Assembly (NCBI RefSeq): GCF_000340215.1
Contig: NW_006921534.1
Coordinates: forward strand, 5,684,955-5,748,954
Source of the DNA: Pseudocercospora fijiensis CIRAD86
Lineage: Eukaryota; Ascomycota; Dothideomycetes; Mycosphaerellales; Mycosphaerellaceae
Direction of reading: 5' to 3'
Length of the DNA stretch: 64,000 bases
The notes under the pieces were generated by a model. The model saw nothing but the letters and a program-made list of their open reading frames with translations, searched no databases and was not told the origin of the DNA. Of this stretch, positions 23,616-33,669 are shown piece after piece (the stretch's first letter is position 1; every line of letters begins with the position of its first letter). The translations under genes were made by a program, and so were the position numbers.

Positions 23616-26428
23616 ATGTCTTCCGGCGCCCTAAATCCGCTAGGCGCTAGTAGTAGTAGCAACCTACTAGCCCTAAACCTAGGCGTACTAGTCCCGATCG
23701 AAGCCCCCTCCGATAGCGCCTTAGCTACTATAACTAGTCTCGAGTACTGCTTCTAGATCGTTACCGCCCTTAAAGACTCTTAAGAGAAGATCTAGAATGC
23801 TCGTACCTTACTACGCGTTATTAATAGGAATATTAAGAAGGCTGCTATCTTAGTTACGTACGGTATAAACAACTTACGTTAGTCTATCGGTAAGCGTATC
23901 TTTAAGCGCGAGGTTCTTAACGATATAGACATCGAACAAGCCTTTCCTATCGTCTATAGCCTCGAGACGGCCGGCACCTAGATTCGTTTGCGCTTTAAGA
24001 CCCTCGACTAGGCCTTCGAATATTAGGGAGGACTAAGCAGTCTTCCTAAGAGCCTTATTAACTTCGCCTACGGTAGACAAGAGCGTACTAAGTAGGTCTC
24101 TTTGTTCGTTAATAAGTATAAGGTCCGTCGTTAAGGCGCCGAGCATCTTTCCCGTACTATAATCTATCGTATATCTATAGCTAGTAAGAAGGTAGGCAAG
24201 TAGTTACTTAACTTGTCCTTTGCGCTTAACGACTTTACGATAGCCTACTAGAAGAAGCACTATAATACGATTGTCTAGGTCGATCTTAACGTATAGACAA
24301 CTAAGGATCTACTAAAAGAGAAGAGCTGTCGTATTAATAGTATAGGCTTTATTATTAAAGGTTAAGAGGCTCCTATCGTTAATGTCCTTAAACGTAAGGC
24401 TCTTCGCCTAGAAACCGAGGCCGATACGGCTGCTAGTCTTGCGCTCGCTATAGAAATGCAAGCTAAAGATCGTCGCTCGACCCGTAACCGTAAGGTCCCT
24501 TAAGAAGTTTAAGACGAGCGCGCTAAGGCCGAAACAGCGCGTAAGAAGGTATTGTATACTCGCTAGGCCCTCCGTAAGGCTACTAAGAAGTATAGCACTC
24601 CTTCTAATATCGACTATAGTACTAACTATAGTACTAACTATAGTAACTCGGATATTAATATGCTAGATACGCTACTAGAAGATGTCTCCTCCGAAGGCTC
24701 CTTTAGCGAGCGTAGAGATAGAGGCCTCTCGCCGATCCTATTAACTAAGAACATCTATAGTTCTTGCAAGGGCGACTCTATTGCGTATCTTATTACTAAT
24801 ATCGATATAGTTCCTAAAGCCGATATAGGCAAAGCTCCTGCCGCCCTGTCTATCTATTAATAGCTCGACGACCTTAGCAAGCTAGGTAAAGAGCGGTTTA
24901 CTATATATGCTAACTATATTAAGAAGGCTACTAAGGTCTATAGTCTCTATACTAGTGCTAAGACGAGTGTCCTTATTAGCCGCCTGTTAAAGATTAGACG
25001 TAATGTCGCTAATTAAGATGCCTTCGCTGCCCTTAAGACTAATTAGGCCTATACTAACTAGTTTCCTAGACGCCCTGTTGCCGCCCCGATATCTCTAGGA
25101 CTCTACGCGTTCAACCCTACTAGTACTGTTACTCGCGCCCTTACGCTAACAGATCGCTAGAGTAAGTTCGTTACCGGTATTCTTAGCTAAGGCACCTCCT
25201 TCGACCGCTTTCGCTAGACTAGTAATGCTATTTTCCCTTAAGTCTTTAGTTAGTTATAAGAGCCTCGTAGAGTATATCTTCCTTTCCTTATCGACCTAAT
25301 ATAGGAGGAGTTTGAAATGTACCTTTAGCATATGCGTACGATGCCTAAGTCTAAGCAAGAAGGCCGTAATGCCCTTTAAACTTATAGTATAAGCAACTAA
25401 ATCGTCCGCTAGCACCCTGCCCTATAGCTCTTAGCTATCGCCCTTCGACCTAATTACGTATACGAGCTTATCTCTGTCCCTAAGCCTACTAAGTTCTTTA
25501 AGGTTAGCGGTACTTATAAAAACTGTCCTTCTAAGGAGTCTGCTCGTTTCGGACAAGATATAGTTAAGCTCGTAGCTAGCGAGGGTGCTAGTTACCTACG
25601 TATTAAGGTCTGCCTTATATCTAAGGATAAGACTAGCTACTCTACTATTATCGAAGGTATATATTAGCCCGAGGTCTTTACGAACTAGGTTAAGAAGCTT
25701 AAGGCTCGTAGCCTAGTCCTACTAAGCAAGATCGGCAAGCTTACTAATAAGCACCTTACCGACGACGACCTCGACTATATATTCGATAGTTAGCCTAATA
25801 GCGAGGGACGTAAAGCGGAGTAGATCCTTAACCCTCTAAAGGAGTACAAGGTCTCTATTTAGATGCTATACCTACTATATAGTAATTTAAAGACTAAGAG
25901 CAACCGTATATTAATTAACCTAGGCTACTCTCGCGTTATTAACGGTACTAAGGTTAAAGGCTACGAGAACTTAATAGTCTCTTAGGTTGCTAAAGCGCAC
26001 CGCAATCTAACCGCCCTCCTAGCCTTTAACTCCTTCGTACTATTCGCTTTCCCTATAGCTATCTTAGTCGAAGGCCTCGGCTATATCTCCGACGCCCTAG
26101 TTAGTAGGATTCCTTAGTTAAGTTACGTTGTTTAGAACGAAGTTAAATAGATCCTCTAGCTTAATAACGAGGGACTTAAGGAATATCTACACAATTAGGA
26201 GAATGCTACGAAGGAAAAGGCTATTAACCTCCTCGTTAATTAAGCTTTCTACGAGGGGTAGTACTTCGGTACTAATAGCTTTAACGCATGCGGAGGAGAT
26301 TTCGAGAGCCGACTAGTAGATAAGGTTATTGCTAGTAAGGATTACGGCGCGTTAAAGCAGTAGTAGGTCTGCATAGTATTGCTTAGGAGGTTGTTTTTAT
26401 ATAATTATAGTGTCTAGGATTAATACTA
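23616..26428 (+). pseudogene. Third ORF of the 12.3 kb element, unknown function (RIP-disrupted)
   Basis: Starts at ATG 23616 (MSSGALNPLG) and stays in frame 0 for about 937 codons to a TAA at about 26426, inside near-palindrome copy 4. There are many TAG stops but no frameshift. It lies between pol and the 3' LTR, the position of env or extra ORFs in other retroelements. I see no signal peptide, zinc knuckle, RT or integrase motif. The N-terminal 30 residues are Ser/Asn/Leu-rich; basic, helix-rich stretches follow; a short Thr-Asn-Tyr-Ser repeat occurs near 24620-24650; a moderately hydrophobic patch lies at about 26020-26100. Only 24660-24860 is still open. Capture of a host gene or a structural retroelement protein are both possible. 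Confidence 0.65.
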
Positions 26429-26447
26429 CCCTAGGGGTATTATTACG
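26421..26447. repeat. Near-palindrome copy 4, at the third ORF stop
   Basis: TTAATACTACCCTAGGGG followed by TATTATTA. The presumed TAA stop of the third ORF is within the left arm. Confidence 0.6.
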
Positions 26448-26552
26448 GAGTTATAAAAAATAGCCTTAGCTAAGAGCGCTAAGGATGTATATATGTTTGT
26501 TTTAAGCGCGTAATGTAAAGCGTGTCTAGTTAGATACGAAGAAAGGGAGGGA

Positions 26553-26831
26553 TATTAGCTAGTAACCGGCCCTACACCTATAGGCTAGTTTTAAGCCTAT
26601 ATAAGAGGCCTCCTTCTATAGAGTAGACAGATCATCAACCTCGTATAGCATATTGTTTATGTTACACTTCTACAATGCCTATGTTGCAGAGCTCTAGTTA
26701 TTAGCCTAAGCGACAGTCTCGTTATCCTATCTTGCTAAACATAGCTGCCTATATTGCTATAGGTTATGTTACCCTCGGTAGCCTATACTATTGCTACGAG
26801 TAGTAGTAGTAGTATTGGTTTCCGTCCTTTA
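26553..26831 (+). repeat. 3' LTR of the 12.3 kb element
   Basis: 279 bp, TATTAGCTAG to CCGTCCTTTA, with the TATATAAG box at 26598-26605. Immediately preceded by a purine-rich tract. It keeps more CA/TG sites than the 5' LTR. Confidence 0.92.
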
Positions 26832-28500
26832 CTAAGTTCTCGAAGACGTATGCCTTAGTAACAAAGGAGTCTTCGGAGATTGCATTCTATATATAGGACT
26901 TAGCCTCCTTCGTTAGCTAGGTAGAGCTCTACTAAATAGACAACGGCAAAGAATTTAAGGGGGTTATTAAGAAGCTAATCGAGTCCTATAGTATTAAGAT
27001 AGCTTACGGCGCTCTATACTATCTATAGTCGTAAGGCCTTATAGAATAGGCGAATAGGGTCCTTAAGAAGCGAATTGCCGCTATAAAGATACAGCTAGGT
27101 CTTAAAGGCTAGGTTGCCGCATCTATTAAGGCTATACGGATCTACAATTTGACGTAGCACTTAGCGATTAAGATAATACCCTTTAAGGCCTTCTTTAATC
27201 GTAACCCTCCTACTAACTAGCCTACTATTAGCGACGAGTGTTAGTAGGCCGCTAATAAAGGAAACGTAGATCTTCTATTTAACGAGAACGAGCTTAAACT
27301 AGTTAATTAGGTTAGCAATATAGACGACGACGATACGGCTTTAATTGCTACTATTTCTACGGCCTTAGCGGACGTATACAACGTTAAATTTAATAGCTAT
27401 ATCGCTAACTTCGAGAACGACACTCGCGCGCCTTCTATAGGACTAGACAACGCGACTACCTTATAGTATAATAGTATCGCCTATTAAGAGGCTAAGGCGC
27501 GCCGTATAGTCTATATTTCTAGCGCTAGCAGGTCTATTAAGATTAACGAGAATAGGCGCATTCTAGACGACTTAATCTCTATAAACTAGGCTTCTACGAA
27601 TAATAAGGCCGATCGCTACTATAGTAGAAGGGCTTAGCCTCGAGTCTTTAACGTTAGTAACCTCGTTAGAGTCGCTATTCCGAAGCGTTATCGTATTGTT
27701 AGTAGCCCTCGGTCTATCGTTTGCTAGATTACTAAGCGACGAGAAGACGACGATAGTAACCTAACTAACCTCTATAAAGTGCTTATACTATAGGGTTATT
27801 TGCTAGGCTATTATTATACGCGCAACCTCTTTCTAATAGAATATAGCTATACAAATTAGTCTTGCTATTAAGGCTCTAAGAACAGCGAAGTTACGCTCTC
27901 GTATGCTTTAAAGAGGCAAGCACATATACCTCTCTATAGCCGTACGAGTTGTCGCTATATTAAGGGCTGCAATAACAAGACCTATGCCTATAGAAAGGCC
28001 GGAAATCTATACTCTAACCTTTGCTACGGTGTTGCTAACACCTATAGCAATATAGAAGACCTAGACTACGGCTATTCTAACGACGAGCAATTAGACGGTA
28101 ATAGCTAGTATTCGGACGAGTTTAACAGCTTCTTAGGCGGCAGTAATAGTAATAGCGACGATAACGACTTCGGCGACTTTAGCGACTTTAACTTCGACAA
28201 TAACCTTACCGAGACTAAAGGCGCGCCTTGTAGTAGTAGTCTACCTGCCGAAGACGATACGCCGACTTAATAACCTCGCGTACCTCTAGTCGCTCTAATA
28301 GTCGAAGAGGCGCTACCGCAACTAACACTACCGTCTTCGTTACCGAAGGGCCGCGGAAGGCGCGTTAAGAAGCCTACTAAGAAGGCGGCAATAGAACAGG
28401 TACTAGCAGGCGTTTAGAAGAGGCGGACAGCGAAGAAGTTATTAGGCAGACAGCTACGGAAGAGTTAGATTATTTATTGACTGCAACAACAATAAGCGAG
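26832..28500 (+). mobile_element. Outer element, 3' part: integrase C-terminal half and tail
   Basis: Resumes the integrase frame broken at 14538. The second catalytic Asp is in DNGKEF (about 26940-26957). The catalytic Glu (in QGLIEQAN after repair of stops) lies about 34 residues later near 27045, giving the D-D-35-E spacing. Downstream is a long acidic, Ser/Asp/Asn-rich region (about 27300-28270) with scattered Cys (about 27950-28030), then a basic Lys/Arg-rich end at about 28340-28480. The architecture resembles KRBA2-like integrase proteins more than a standard gypsy pol. No RT was seen in the outer element, so its class (LTR relic or integrase-type DNA transposon) is open. Confidence 0.65.
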
Positions 28501-29139
<639 letters not shown>

Positions 29140-29885
29140 GTTTCGAATATTACTACTCGCTAGGCGTTTTTAGTAGTATTTACTATAGGCGTTTTAGATT
29201 AGACTTACTATAAGTATTCTTAATAGTACTTACTATAGGTATTTTAGATAGTACTACTTACTCTAAGCGTTCTTAGTAGTACTTACTATTAGCGTTCCGA
29301 ATTAGACTTACTATACGCGTTTCGAATAAGACTTAGTATAAGCGTTTCGGATTAGAATTACTAGTATATAGCGCGTTCTAAATAAAACTTAGTATAGGCG
29401 TTATAGATAGTAGTAGTACTAACTATTAGCGCTCCGGATTAGACTTGCTATACGCGTTCCGAATAGTACTTAGTATTATAAGCGTTCGAAATAAGAATTC
29501 CTATAAGTGTTTTAGATTGAAATTACTATAAGCGTTTTAGATTAGACTTACTATACGCTATATAGGTAGTACTTACTATAAGCGTTCGGACTCGGAAAGA
29601 ACGACTTACTATAGAAATTTCGAATAGTACTCGCTATAGGTATTCCGGATTATAATTACTATAGGCGTATTCCGGATTCTAGAAGTAGTTACTATAGATA
29701 TTTTAGACTATTTTGCTATAAGCGTTTCTAATAGTGCTCGCTATAATCGTTTCTAAATAGTGCTTTCTAATACCTATAACGCGTTCCGGATTAACTTTAC
29801 TATTAGCGTTTTAGATATAACTTACTATATATATATTTTAGATTTAGCCTACTATAGGCGTCCTAGATAAGACTTTAGCTACTCG
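29140..29885. repeat. Degenerate minisatellite array
   Basis: About 20-25 divergent tandem units of roughly 25-38 bp share a core like TACTATAAGCGTTYYRGAT followed by TAGWACT. Units vary in length and by C/T or G/A changes. No coding frame. Confidence 0.75.
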
Positions 29886-30171
29886 TCGCCTTAGGCTTCT
29901 AATATAGCTATATAAGCACTACTTTCTAATAATATAAAGCTAACGTCGATCTAGCTAACTAGCTAAGCTTTTAGAATAAATTCTACTTTATATATAAAAA
30001 GTCTTGGCGTTTAAAACATACTATAAACATAATATCTAGTCTATAAATTTAGCAAAAATTCACAATAGGTAATGTCCTTATAGGTTCTATAGTCCTGCCT
30101 ACTAGAACGTAGACAGTACTAATAATTAAAGAAACCGCTCGATATAGAGCTAAACAAAAATTCAGATTTGT

Positions 30172-30308
30172 TGCATTCGCCGGGAATCGAACCTTTTTAC
30201 ATATTAGAAGCATTTCAGAATCTCTAGGAGTTATAGATACGCACCCGGGGCTAGCCGAGACTTTCAATGAACTGGCAACGGCTAATTTTACCACTAAACC
30301 ACGAATGC
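30172..30308 (-). tRNA. tRNA-Gly(GCC) with a canonical intron and a 52-nt T-arm insertion
   Basis: On the minus strand the acceptor stem GCATTCG pairs perfectly with CGAATGC followed by discriminator A. The D arm and A box (TGGTTTAGTGG) are normal. The anticodon stem AGCCG/CGGCT encloses a loop with anticodon GCC; a 14-nt intron sits at the standard 37/38 position. The T stem CCGGG/CCCGG and loop TTCGATT are present, but 52 nt separate the 5' T-stem half from the loop. Removing 14 + 52 nt leaves 71 nt, the normal eukaryotic tRNA-Gly length. The B box (GGTTCGATTCC) is intact and a T5 run about 12 nt downstream (plus 30156-30160) can terminate Pol III. Either an unusual tRNA gene or an insertionally inactivated one. 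Confidence 0.8.
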
Positions 30309-30588
30309 TGGTTGTAGGAGCGGAACTTGTGCGCTACTTGACGAAGGCGGTGAAGATAGATCTATATATTGTGTAGGTCCAGACTTGCACTAGCATGCTT
30401 GGCTCGTGCTACGACATCAAGATCAAGGTACTTGACCTTCAGATACGTCTGGATTGATGGTAGAAGTCAAAGGGCATCACAACTAGAATCATCATATTCG
30501 ACATTTGATGTCCGACTTGATACGTTTCTGACTTTGACTCCGAAGCCGACTGGCTAGAACTATCCTGGACATCCTGAAACTCAACCTA
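30309..30588. other. Intergenic, nothing recognised
   Basis: Host-like composition; short overlapping frames only. Confidence 0.5.
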
Positions 30589-30860
30589 TGTCCCCGTCTT
30601 CTTCCTTGCATGCTCGACATAAAAGGTCCCTTCACCTCCATCAACACCTTTCACAACACAAGACTCGCCAGGCTCAAAGAAGAATGGCACACTCAGTCAT
30701 TAGAGCCGATATCGCTCGCTCGAACACGATGCATAGTAGCAACGAACCTTCCACCACTTATTTCGGGCAAGAAGGCTTTGGCGAGGGCAAAGACTTCATC
30801 GTGAGTGAAAGATAAAGGACCACTGATGAGGTATGCAAAGCCTGTCGATGCAAAAGACAT
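30589..30860 (-). pseudogene. Relic of a 2-oxoglutarate/Fe(II) oxygenase (isopenicillin-N-synthase family)
   Basis: On the minus strand, from an ATG at 30860, an N-terminal-like piece (GFAYLISG, then FALAKAFL) resembles the start of 2OG-Fe(II) dioxygenases. It runs straight into a piece like the region after the distal His (GRFVATMHRV). After a TGA and a frame change, a VPFFFEP segment follows, typical of the family's C-terminal part. The whole catalytic middle, including the HxD motif, is missing. I read this as an internally deleted, frameshifted pseudogene. The family call rests on short motifs. Confidence 0.5.
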
Positions 30861-31446
30861 TGTGAAGTTCCTGGCCCAATCGCAGAAGATCCTCTGAAAA
30901 AGGCCCCTTCACTGAAAGCACGGCCAAGTCCACGATGGGAAGGCTAGAGAAAGAGGTTGCCAGGATAGAGCACTGTGCTGCTCGGTGTTGAACTGCCCGT
31001 CAACGTCGTGGACGGCATTCGATCATCTATAGTTGACTCCTCCCTCATAGGCATTACATGTAGCCAGCCGGTGTCAGGTGCTTCCTTTGCGCTGGTGGCC
31101 CACATCTTGTGTCGAATTGATGCATGTTGCCAGCATAGATTTCAAATTACCATCATAGAGTTGGTGATGGAGCCAAAGACCGACCAGTGGAGTAGTGAAG
31201 GTATGGTAATAGTTTGTTATGAGCATCAAACTATTCTTGGCACAAACGCAAGTGTCGCATGCTCTCTTGGAACCAGTGCCAGCGATTCCTGAAGCTACAT
31301 GCACCTTATGTCATGCAGCTCGCCTCGCATTAGCTTGCCTCGGAGCTGCTTCCTTCGGGTTCCTGAAGATGTTGCCATATTTACTGCTTCGTTGCGTAGC
31401 TTCACCGCTTTCACCGCACCCTCTTCGCCCCTCGCGTGGATCACAT
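30861..31446. other. Intergenic, nothing recognised
   Basis: Host-like composition between the oxygenase relic and the arrestin stop codon; no supported frame. Confidence 0.45.
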
Positions 31447-32898
31447 TTAGACAGCCGCGAGCGTTTCTGGCCGGTGCTCCACAAGGTTGGGTGTCGGAAT
31501 GTGCTCCGCTTCCATGGCACCGATAGCTTGCTCGTACGATGGCTGAGACAGCCCAGTGACAGCTTCATATGGGGGGGTTGGAGCACTCGCTGCTGCCTCT
31601 TCATAAGCAGGCAAAGCACTTCCTCCAGAATGAATCCTCGCCAGTGTCGTGTCATTTTCTGGGTCTATCGGAGGATGAACCATGACCGGCATGTCCTGCC
31701 TGATACTCAGCTTCTGCTTCCCAACAGAGAACTGAGGAGCTATCCGCAACTTATAAGTGCGTTCGAGATCTCCTAACGAGAATGTGCTCGGTATCCATTC
31801 AAGGTTGCCAATGTCGACAGTCCTGGCCCAGCCATGTTCGTCAGAGAATGGTTTCCGTTCAAATTCAGTTGTTCTACTCCAGAGTGTCTCAATGTTGATC
31901 GGCTTTACACCAGTTGTGCGAGCAATGAGAGACGTCGTGCAGCTGTCCAAGAAGACTTCCGGGTTCTCATGCACCGTACTCGAGTAGTGAGGAGCCATCG
32001 ACATGTCAAAAGCCACGGGCTGATCAACAAAAGCATGCTGCGGCACATTTGAGCAGGTTGCGGTAAAGACGAACTTTGGCAAGTCCGATGATTTGAGAAA
32101 TGCCTTGGTCTTGCCCACGAAGCCGCGGGGTTTCTGTTCAGCAGGGCGTAAATGCTCGTTCTGGACAGTAATCTGCCGGTAGAACTCGCCATTGTCTGCG
32201 AGATTGCTCGCAATCATAATCGGCACCCTTGGCTGATCGTACAGCACTGTTTCGCCATCTGCAGGATTGGCCACCACGACGTCGACGTCGATTCCGGGCA
32301 TCTTGGCGCGAACCAAGATAGAATACCTTACTGCAACCAACACCTTCGACACAGCTTTCAATCTCGTCACACCAGAGTTCTCCGGGGCTTGTGACTCTAG
32401 AGATGGCGGGAGAGCATGGAGCTCTGATCCGACTGTTTGCCTGAAATTCCAGGTCCCATTACCGCTCTGGGTCATTGTGGTATGGGTAGTCGGGTCGACA
32501 TTCTCCGCAAAATCCAGAGCGAAGGGTAATGCATGTTCGTTCTCGCCATCAGCCCTGAATGCGCCATCGTATAGGGTTCTGGCCTCGGTAAATAGAGTCG
32601 TGATCTGTGATGGTTCATCCTCAGCATTGACTCGTGCTTGCCCTCTCAGCACGACTTCCAGTTTCAAGGGACCGAATAGTTGAGAGCTGCCGGCTCTTGA
32701 AGACGAGGCGTATTTGACGTGGACGTTGCCTCGCACCGGATCATCGGGTCCATGATGCACTTTCTTCGGATTGTCGAGAACAGCTCGAATGTGTAGTTGG
32801 CCAAGTGCGCCGTTGCCAGATGCGGCCGAGGAAACGCTCGACCTCATCTTGAGCCTCTGGTAAGTCACAAAAAGTCGTTGTTGATGTTTCTCTGACAT
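31447..32898 (-). CDS. Arrestin-like protein with C-terminal PY motifs
   Basis: Single exon, 483 aa, starting MSEKHQQRL. Residues about 30-200 form an arrestin N-like beta-rich region (GQLHIRAVLDNPKKV, then RGNVHVKY, LEVVLRGQ), and about 230-410 an arrestin C-like region. The C-terminal tail (about 425-470) has a PPYE motif (PPxY) and two related P-x-Y-E sites (PAYEEA, PSYEQA). In fungal alpha-arrestins such motifs recruit Rsp5-type HECT ubiquitin ligases to plasma-membrane transporters, so an adaptor role in transporter endocytosis is the likely function. A second in-frame Met is at residue 17. Confidence 0.8.
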   Translation of the reverse strand: MSEKHQQRLFVTYQRLKMRSSVSSAASGNGALGQLHIRAVLDNPKKVHHGPDDPVRGNVHVKYASSSRAGSSQLFGPLKLEVVLRGQARVNAEDEPSQITTLFTEARTLYDGAFRADGENEHALPFALDFAENVDPTTHTTMTQSGNGTWNFRQTVGSELHALPPSLESQAPENSGVTRLKAVSKVLVAVRYSILVRAKMPGIDVDVVVANPADGETVLYDQPRVPIMIASNLADNGEFYRQITVQNEHLRPAEQKPRGFVGKTKAFLKSSDLPKFVFTATCSNVPQHAFVDQPVAFDMSMAPHYSSTVHENPEVFLDSCTTSLIARTTGVKPINIETLWSRTTEFERKPFSDEHGWARTVDIGNLEWIPSTFSLGDLERTYKLRIAPQFSVGKQKLSIRQDMPVMVHPPIDPENDTTLARIHSGGSALPAYEEAAASAPTPPYEAVTGLSQPSYEQAIGAMEAEHIPTPNLVEHRPETLAAV

Positions 32899-33669
32899 TC
32901 CGCGGATCCGATAAATTGCGTCGTTGATCCCGGCCAGACTTGGCTAGAATACTGTGTAGGGAGCTGGCGTTGGATGGGGCCGGAGAACAACATGCACTCC
33001 TGCTGCAGAAGCATTGCATCCTGCCAGCTCCCGGAAATTTGAGAAGTGCCATTGTGAGGTGTTGCCCAAATGTTACAGAAATGACATAGTATAATCCAAG
33101 GTTTATATGAGGGAAAGCAGGATTGCAACTTGAGGGTTGTGAAACAGGTGACGTACGTCGATCTCGGACGCAGCTCTCTTCCCAACACATGCGCAAATAC
33201 TCGATCGCTAACGTCGAAAAGACTTTGCGAGGCCAACTCTCAGTGCAGCACTTCTGTACACACGATGAACATATCATTCCGCAGTTTACCCGTCATCCGC
33301 CGCTCTAGCCTGAATTACACTCCGTCATTGTCCTCCACCACTTCCCATTCCACGCGGACTCTCCACGAGCTCTCACAATCATGACAGCTTCCTTAAACTT
33401 GACATTCATCATTTTTCCCGGTCAGATTGATTGGGAAGCTGTTCAGACCGAGGCCTCCCAAAGTCTCGCCAGACACCAAGAGAGACAGCAGTGTGTAGAG
33501 AGCTCCTGATGGCGAGAGGACAGCCTTGTAGCCTGCCGGTCGAAGTCCCACTGGTGAACAAGATTGTTTGTACGCGCTCCTGCTTCAGCTCGAATTCCTC
33601 GTCCTGTCTGGAGACTGTCCGTACTTCTCCATGTTCTGTAGATTATACGCCTCATAATCTGCCGCGCTC
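32899..33669. other. Intergenic region downstream of the receptor gene and upstream of the arrestin
   Basis: Contains the arrestin upstream region and the 3' flank of the receptor gene. Short frames only. Confidence 0.45.

Larger units (their letters stand above)
14539..26831 (+). mobile_element. 12.29 kb LTR retrotransposon with gag-pro, pol and a third long ORF, nested in the outer element
   Basis: Bounded by two direct 279-bp LTRs (14539-14817 and 26553-26831). Flanks suggest a 4-5 bp target duplication: ACTAA at 14534-14538 and 26831-26835, or CTAA if the LTR ends one base later. A purine tract (GAAGAAAGGGAGGGA) lies immediately before the 3' LTR at about 26538-26552. Inside, all on +, are gag-protease (frame 1), RT-RNase H-integrase (frame 0), and a third frame of about 937 codons (frame 0). 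Removing the element rejoins the split integrase frame of the outer element exactly. All frames are riddled with TAG/TAA. The LTRs differ mainly by C/T or G/A in CA/TG contexts, so they diverged largely by RIP. Confidence 0.88.

Noticed and set aside
26128..26316. Short plus-strand ORF in the 12.3 kb element
   Set aside because: It is out of frame with the third ORF, which reads through the same bases in frame 0.
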